Assembly (NCBI RefSeq): GCF_000344685.1
Contig: NW_006920414.1
Span: forward strand, 1,110,677 to 1,174,676
Length of the DNA: 64,000 nucleotides
Direction of reading: 5' to 3'
Origin: Gloeophyllum trabeum ATCC 11539
Lineage: Eukaryota; Basidiomycota; Agaricomycetes; Gloeophyllales; Gloeophyllaceae
Positions 57,483 to 64,000 of this stretch are shown piece after piece (position 1 is the stretch's first letter; every line of letters begins with the position of its first letter). Both the position numbers and the translations under genes were made by a program. Under the pieces are notes generated by a model. The model saw nothing but the letters and a program-made list of their open reading frames with translations, was not told where the DNA came from and did no database searches.

Positions 57483-58235
57483 ATGGTGAGCTTTTCTCTT
57501 GACACGGAGCGTGCATGTTAGATCGCTAACTGGATGTGACAGCCTCCTCCAAAATCCAAGGGTGGAAAAATGCTGAGCCTCATCAACTGGAGGCTCAAAG
57601 TCACGATTAATGATGGACGTGCGTTAACGGGCCAAATGCTTGCTTTCGATCGGCACATGAACCTGGTGTTGGCCGAGTGCGAGGAGTTCCGACGTGTCAG
57701 GCCGAAGAAGAAACCTGGAGAGACGGAGACTCCGCCCATGCAGGAAATGAAGAGATCACTGGGACTCGTTATTCTCCGCGGTGAAACAGTGGTCAGTCTG
57801 AGCGTCGAAGGACCTCCGCCAGTAGTAGATGATGACAAGAAGAATGTGGTACGTGAATTGTGGCAAGACTGCCATTGGATCTCGATTCTGAAGCCTTGAT
57901 GCATAGCTGCCATTTGGCCCTGGTCGCGGTATGCCTGCCGGCCGTGGCATGCCCATGATGCCTCCCAGTGCGTCTGAAATATCCTATTGATACGCCTGTT
58001 TTGACCTTGTTCCTTTCAGTGGGACCCCCGTCCGCAGTTCGCCCTCCCATGCCTTTCGGAGGTCCCCCCGGGATGCCTGGTCCCCCACCGGGTTTCCGTC
58101 CACCTGGCTTCCCCCCAGGTATGCCTTTCCCTCCTCCTCCTGGATTCCAAGGCCCTCCTCCTGGGTAAGTCACGCCGTCCATGAAGATTGTGAACGCTCA
58201 TCGACCGCTGTGGCAGGTTCCAACCCCCACAATGA
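57483..58235 (+). CDS. SMB1: spliceosomal Sm core protein B (SmB/B')
   Basis: Core Sm-ring subunit of U1, U2, U4 and U5 snRNPs. Exon 1 is only the ATG (57483-57485). The others are 57543-57848, 57907-57967, 58020-58164 and 58217-58235. The Sm fold shows L-I-N-W-R-L-K-V-T-I-N-D-G-R, G-Q-M-L-A-F-D-R-H-M-N-L-V-L-A-E-C-E-E-F and L-G-L-V-I-L-R-G-E-T-V-V-S-L-S-V-E-G-P-P. The tail is rich in Pro, Gly and Met with PPG-type repeats (P-P-G-F-R-P-P-G-F-P-P-G-M), as in animal SmB. The last exon is 19 nt and ends P-P-Q-stop. Confidence 0.95.
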
Positions 58236-61231
58236 TTTGCTTGCTTTGAAATCCTCGCGTGCAAAAGTTAAGCATCAATTTGCTTTGGCTGTCATGAATG
58301 CTTTACTCGTTGGAAGTGCCCTGTATAGAGCCTGCATGCACATGCGTGCGAAAAAGGTTTGTATAACGATAGAGCTCGCGTTCGCCCGAGGACTCTGCGA
58401 CTACTAATCTGATACTGTTTTGTTTCGACTATCATCTCTCCCAATAAATCAAGCCTGTGTATCATTCTCAAGCCGGATTCATGGCGTTCACCACCGGCCT
58501 TTTCCTATGCTGTGATCGAACCGGTACTGAGATATGCCTCATGTATCTGCGTATAAAAGCGGCCTTGCAGTTCTCCGCATGTTTCTTACGTATGCTATTG
58601 GGAATTGTGAAGTAGCAAAATACAGCCCTGTAATGCCACAAGGTTTCCTTGCCAGGATATTGGCGGAATGACCAGCATATCTGCTGGATCCAGCGGCGGG
58701 TACGAGACACAATCAGTTCACCAAAAAGTGTGGCTATTCTGGAGGCCGCTTCGCTTCCGAAAGCCACATCTTATGCCGGGAAATTTTTGTTGAAGCATCC
58801 GTCGGCTTACAAGAAGTGCAAGAGCCCGAATTCTTCACATCCTGTACTAGCGGGAGCAACGCAGTTCCATTACAGCCATTAGAAGTATGTGAGAGATCCA
58901 TCTCGCAATGTGTGTGCGTGTGAGCAAACAACCAGTGAGAACGTCGGGGCCGGGTGCCTGGGGCGGACATCCATTGTTATGGGAAGGCGACGGACGGCAT
59001 TCTCCTCTTCCGGGGTAAAAGAATCTGTCGATCATCAATTGCACTGAAGGAACTGTATCATCAACTGCCTTCATAGGGACGTAGAGTCAGGAGAATAGGA
59101 TAGACGCCATACAAAGTTCAAGTCATCCCGCATACAGTGTAGCACAACGAGGTGGAAAACAACGAGACGGCTGGGCTTGCTCTTGGGATGTCGCCATTCG
59201 CTCTAATCTATCCTTGTAGCCTGCGAAAGATGGATACATACACTCCAAGAATACGCATAGCAGCCTGCGCTACGGTGTTTATCGTCGGCACTCGAGAATC
59301 TGTGACTATAATGAAGGGTGAACGATAGGCTTAGCACAGAGTAACATCAAGGTAAGGGATCACTTGACCTCGAGGTCCATCACAAGACTCACGGTGGGAC
59401 CGTGGAAGGTGTCCGGGGGAGTTGATGTGCAGGTGGCTGTCGAACGTCCTGAATGTATTGGTGAAGGGGTGAGAACTGAGATTAGCTCCAAGGTAAGCAA
59501 GGGGAGAGAAACTTTGTGCAGTGAGTGGACAGTCCTAAGGGCATGATCGAGTGGATCCGGATTATCATACAGGACAAGGATTGTAGCTCCGCAACGCTGA
59601 CGATCTTCAGGTAGAGCGTTACCCGTGGTTCAGATGGCCTTCCAGACCGTACCATCATTGACAACGGGATTCATCCATGTGTTTGATCAGCGGTTGCGGC
59701 GAAGGAGTCGCATAGAAAGCAAGGGAACTATAGTAGCATCTTATGCCGGACCTTGGGTGATAACAAGGCATCGCTCCCGCCAAGGCAAAGATCATCGCAT
59801 CCTCTGGAATGTGGAGTGCGAAGACCGGGGTAAGAAGACCTGGAAGAGAAGGAGGCATAGGAGACTACCACACTGCAGCGTTTCGCGGAGTCCGGAGATG
59901 CATTGGCGGGAAGAAGGAAGAACCTGCGGTAGCAGTTGCGAAGGAGGAGGTTAGCCCCGTGTACTTGGCGCTCGCGCGTCTATCGGTCAAAAAAGTGCAT
60001 ACCGTATTTCCTGGCAGTCCGTTCATCTTCAGGAAGTGAGGGCTTGTTTTCTCGGGCATGTACGAAAAAACCAAGGATGCTGGCTACGATAGCGGAGTAT
60101 CTGTCTCGGTCCGAAAGTGCTCCCCGAGTTCGTAGAATCGGCTTGAATTTCCCTGCAGGACAGCTGATTTACGAGAGGAACTCAGTCGTACGAACCTGTA
60201 GCTGCAGGAGGGTCTTCTCATGGGTCAGCGCTCTATATCGTCGAAACATGCGGCGCACGGCACGGGTTTTACCCCGAGCGACGCGGCTTAACCACCTCCT
60301 CCAGTGCAAGTGAGGCCCAAAAAAAATTTGCCATATGGCCAATATGCGGTATCAAACGATGGATTGCGTGGGTGGGCTTCTGCAAAGCCTGGTCGCGTTG
60401 TAGTGTGTAACGCGTGCAAAGTCGCACCCATGGGCGGTTGGTACAAGTGATTCCCGCTACCGTAGGTAGTGGGTCTTGGACCCCCCGGCCGTTCGCAGGT
60501 GTCCTGCGATCGTTTCAAGATCTACGCGATCTATTTGACACTATTTGGCTCTTAACCGTATATGGCGGACGGCAGGACCGGCACGCGGCTTTGGACCAAT
60601 CAAAGATGGGGTCCTCAAAGGACCCCGATTGTAGAGCCACGTGGCATCTCTCTTTCCATCTTTAGCCAAGGTGGCGGATGCTGGTCAAGGGACTCAAGAG
60701 AACAGACATGACCTAGCTTGGGGCGTTGGAGATGCGGTCTCCAGGTGAAAGCAGAATACTTCAATGTCAGCTTTTTTACATAAATGACTTGTATACTCAG
60801 AACCTGAGGGAGGAGTGAGTGGACATCTCTTCAAATCGTTGAGGTGAATGCTCAGTCGGAAATCATGGCTGGAATACAACTGCTTTCGCAAAATAAATAT
60901 ATTAGTATATGATGCTGCTCAGGATGTCAAGTTTTCAGCTTGCTACCAAATCTTATCTATGTCTACGGTAGCGGGCTCTGCCGCTCGCACGGCCCTACCG
61001 CCTTATCGAAGTTAGGCGCCTAACCTTTCCCGGGTATTTCACGTGGCTTCCTGTGCTAGCACACTGGCAGACTGCAGACTGGTGAGTGGTAACGCACTCT
61101 GAGTCTCAACGAGCGCAGTCACGGTGAACGACTCCAGGTAGGGCAACCAGTGCATCAGTGTATACGCTGTTAAATGCGAGATGAGACTGCAGGAGGGAAG
61201 TAGGGTTGACTACGAGCGTCCATTCGGATAC
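58236..61231. other. gene-poor right flank, no supported gene
   Basis: About 3 kb of short frames on both strands. A few minus-strand pieces look mildly protein-like, for example the P-E-E-E-N-A-V-R-R-L-P stretch near 59010 and a Ser/Thr-rich stretch at 59800-60070. They could not be joined into a family I recognise. There may be a minus-strand gene or pseudogene here. Confidence 0.35.
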
Positions 61232-61521
61232 AATGAATCCGAGCAGTCAGGATGTTTCTGATATCGATGCCGCGGTGGTCCGAGTCAGCAGCGGTGCTGC
61301 CAGTGCTGGTGTTGACGTCTTCAAGCCAGCCGAAGGTAATGAATCGTAAGATCTGCTCCTTCATTGTGCTTTCCTACTAGTCCTATCCCTGGGCGCCGCT
61401 GTTATCGGTATTCCTAAGTCTGATTTCACCCCGCCAGTGGGTCCTTCTCCCGTTCAGAGCTGGGAGCTCGACTGCGCCGGCGCTTATAGCTTTGTGCTCA
61501 GACGATACATATATTGCGTAT
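61232..61521 (+). CDS. possible small two-exon hypothetical protein
   Basis: ATG at 61232 opens M-N-P-S-S-Q-D-V-S-D-I-D-A-A-V-V-R-V. A GTAATG donor (61337) and a TACTAG acceptor (61381) would remove 45 nt and keep the frame open to a TAA at about 61521, giving about 81 residues ending R-R-Y-I-Y-C-V. No domain is recognised. The composition is plausible but the evidence is only a spliceable open frame. Confidence 0.22.
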
Positions 61522-63702
61522 AACGTGGTGGGTCGTTCATGCTCTGTGAAGACTCCCAAAAATGAAGATGTTGGACTTGACGATATGCTTCCGTGTAAAG
61601 GATCACAGTCTGTCCCTGACCAGCGACAGCAGACCTGCAGTACGTGCGTTCCATTTGTTTATTGTGCTTACGACGACCGTTCTTCTGATGCATGAGCTTG
61701 ATGACCTGCCTCGATCACGTCCGACAGTTGGCCTAATTGCCAGAGTGACCGCGGCACACCTTAGCCAATGTCCTGACCTAAACCCCTTTCGGACGATAAG
61801 GGACTTAGATTGGCTTGCAGGCCATTAGATTCGGCATCTGTGCACTCGCGCGTTCCACTATACCGGTTCACTCTCTTGGTGGCCTTGGGCCAAGTCCAGT
61901 GGTGCTCGACGGCCACTAGAGATACAGCTTGGACGGATGGCATCACACGGCCAGTCTTTGGGGGCTCGTAGCCCATGACCAGCTAAGACCCATCAATCAA
62001 CCAGACCAGACCAGGTGCGTTCTGATTAGGACCTGGCAACTAACTACGCTGCGCGTTATTTTCCTCAGCTCCGTATGCAAGGGCCGATGCACGGCTGGTA
62101 GCGCCAGCGATCGGAGGCTCAGCTCACGGAAGATCGACCGAGCTCCCCGCTCCTAGCGCCGCTCGAGCGTCGGGCGGGTACATTCTCAGGTACGGATATG
62201 TGGCACTGCTGAGCCAGTCTCTGCGAGACATCGCTGCTGCGCTCAAGTGAATGCTACTGATACCTGCTTTGAATTGAGACAGATGCTTTGAAATACAACC
62301 CACTCTGCCAAGAAGTCCGCTCTCATTCGTTGCGATATAAAAGCACCTATTTTCGTTTCGCAGGGAAGTAGGGACGCGTTAAATCCAATCGGAGCTTTAA
62401 GGAAGCAGCGTGTCCTCCGGGATGTTGCACTTGCAATCCGATCCCGACGCAAATGCGGCGGAATGTCGACGGCCGTGACATCGTCGTCCGACGCGGAAAT
62501 GCCTGCGTTCCTCACAAGTCGGGTCTGGGCTGCACCGCTTCCGACAATGCCTCCAGGCGTTGAGCTTCCCAGAGGACCCCATCAAGCCTTCCCACGAGAC
62601 TGGTCTGGACTGCGGTATTCTGCCCTTGTACTTGTGTATCCGCCATTGGCCTCCTTCGCCCTTCGCGGACATGTGAAACCCCTCTTCCTTTGACCTGCAG
62701 CTGAACGGGGACGAATGACTGCTGCGCGAGCGCCCGTCTGCCCACGGCGGTGCCCAATTTCACGACGGAGCCGCTGTATCTTGCTACGGGTCCGGTCAAT
62801 CAATAAATCAGTGATAGAGCGAGGGTGACTGCCGCGCGAACATTAAATCTGCTGCTTGAAGATTGCTCGCTCATTCAGTCATTCATTCCATCGACGGCGT
62901 TTGCAATACTGTATTAAATAAAGACCCACGAGACGGTCGACCAGGCCTGGAGCACTCTCAAAATAACCCGTCTCCCTCGATCCAAGTACCACCAATGCCA
63001 TGGCTGATACTCGGACGCTCCTATCAAGCTCGCGTCAACTGCATTCGCGGCTCCTTGCTCTAAAACTTTCTTTACGGTTGCCTTTGGCTTCCGTCCTCCG
63101 TTTCATTTCCTGGTGCGTGATCGGGATTAAGTGCTACACAGATTTCGACATGAGCCCTCCTCCTGTTCATACACGTCAAGTCTTCATTAAAAGGACTTCA
63201 TACTACATGCGCTGGCCCCTGGTCGGGTCCGCCTAGGTTATGCTAGGCTCAAACGGCGTGTCAACGCTCCGATTCGCCGCCAGCCACTTCCCGCCTCCGA
63301 CGTTCTCTCGTGCGTGCGTGCCTGCGTCTTCGACCGTATAGGCTCAGCGGGGATACTCTAATGGATTATCTGTTCGCTTTACGCCGAGGTCCAGGCCAGA
63401 CGCCACTCATATAACTTTGGACTGTGGGTGCGTCACTTGCTGGTGATGGACTTCGGAGGGATCGTTCGTGTCCCTCGAGGCCTTCCATTCCATCTGCCTT
63501 GTCTATCCCGCACGTTCACCGCTACGGGAGCGAGTGCCACGCAATAGCATATAGTACTTGGATGAGTCAATGCCGATCGTAGTCGCCGTTGTATTTCAGA
63601 CAATATAAGCCTGATGGCAGTCACGGTATCGATTGTATGAGGGGATATAAGGGTGCTAGGGTGAATACAATACACTAATAATGGAACGTACAATGGCTCC
63701 TA
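61522..63702. other. intergenic, no supported gene
   Basis: Short overlapping frames on both strands, none with recognisable motifs. I looked for a tRNA around 61,780-61,880 and did not find a consistent cloverleaf. Confidence 0.4.
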
Positions 63703-63990
63703 CTATTGATTTTCCGTCGTCATGGTATAAGGCTTGAAATACGAGTGAAGGCGCACGATGATGAACACGAACGACCCGACCAATCGAACGAATGATGCGA
63801 AAGCACAGATCGACTGAACTAAAACAAGGCAGAGGTGTTGGACCTCAACAAATTCGAAAGGGATATCAAGATAGCACAACACGAAAACACCATGACATAC
63901 GTATACTAAACAGCGAATGATTGCGTACGAGTCCGACAAACAGACAGTCCTTTTTCTGGGTTTAGGTTGAGATGGGGAATTGGGAGCCAT
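63703..63990 (-). CDS. possible small membrane protein at the window edge
   Basis: An open frame of 95 codons starting M-A-P-N-S-P-S-Q-P-K-P-R-K-R. It has several hydrophobic stretches (Y-V-C-H-G-V-F-V-L-C-Y-L, A-F-A-S-F-V-R-L-V-G-S-F-V-F-I-I-V) that could span a membrane. Unknown family, and it may be part of a larger spliced gene or chance. Confidence 0.2.
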   Translation of the reverse strand: MAPNSPSQPKPRKRTVCLSDSYAIIRCLVYVCHGVFVLCYLDIPFEFVEVQHLCLVLVQSICAFASFVRLVGSFVFIIVRLHSYFKPYTMTTENQ

Positions 63991-64000
63991 TCTGCTCGAT

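Noticed and set aside
58468..59064. Minus-strand frames that briefly recalled a transporter C-terminus
   Set aside because: No membrane helices in order and no frame-consistent exon chain; similarity was too short to support a gene.
61770..61880. tRNA-like stretch (GGTATAGTGGAACGCG on the minus strand)
   Set aside because: No matching T-arm (GGTTCRANYCC) or acceptor stem could be paired on either strand.
1..64000. CRISPR arrays, operons, ribosome binding sites, rRNA
   Set aside because: The window is eukaryotic nuclear DNA; none of these was seen.

Overview
The window looks like a gene-dense stretch of a basidiomycete chromosome, probably an Agaricomycete. Genes are cut by many short introns (mostly about 45-65 nt, GT-AG), lie on both strands with short gaps, and encode eukaryotic housekeeping proteins. 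Nothing bacterial or viral was seen. All exon boundaries are read by eye from splice signals plus family conservation; no alignment was run.

Layout. A partial BED-finger-like exon lies at the left edge. Next come an Arp9-like actin-related protein (+, 1.3-3.1 kb), phosphomannomutase (-, 4.7-5.8), a Vms1/ANKZF1-type peptidyl-tRNA hydrolase (+, 5.9-8.2), alanine-glyoxylate aminotransferase (-, 8.5-10.7), cytoplasmic dynein intermediate chain (-, 10.9-13.3), the tRNA-splicing endonuclease subunit Sen2 (+, 13.6-15.0), a Thp3/LENG8-like SAC3/GANP protein (-, 15.3-17.1), a divergent polynucleotide-kinase-like P-loop protein (+, 17.4-18.5), a TPR protein (-, 18.9-20.0), Tim23 (+, 20.2-21.2) and a velvet-domain regulator (+, 22.2-23.2).

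From 23.2 to 34.4 kb the window is repeat-rich. It holds degenerate inverted repeats, an assembly gap (392 N) flanked by a direct repeat of at least 832 bp, a small CYSTM-type gene (29.7-30.1), and a complete hAT DNA transposon (30,429-34,349) with 19-bp perfect terminal inverted repeats, an 8-bp target duplication and a downstream transposase reading frame that stays open through its exons.

The right half returns to housekeeping genes: cytochrome c1 (+, 34.6-36.0), an intronless F-box protein (-, 36.4-37.8), a PX-BAR sorting nexin (-, 38.4-40.5), a GDP-mannose transporter (-, 40.8-42.4), a tiny Hsk3-like DASH subunit (-, 42.9-43.2), Bfr2/AATF (-, 43.5-45.4), a large acidic AT-hook protein (+, 46.0-48.9), pyruvate carboxylase with 26 exons (+, 50.0-55.0), nitronate monooxygenase (-, 55.8-57.1) and the spliceosomal SmB protein (+, 57.5-58.2). 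The last 5.7 kb has no gene I can support firmly.

The genes do not form one pathway or cluster. GDP-mannose supply (phosphomannomutase) and Golgi import (GDP-mannose transporter) are both present but 35 kb apart. The most notable observations are the intact hAT element, an LTR-like repeat pair around the gap, two apparent frameshifts in Arp9, micro-exons of 5, 9, 11, 18 and 19 nt, several apparent GC-AG introns, and a SmB gene whose first coding exon is only the start codon. I found no convincing undescribed multi-gene system.
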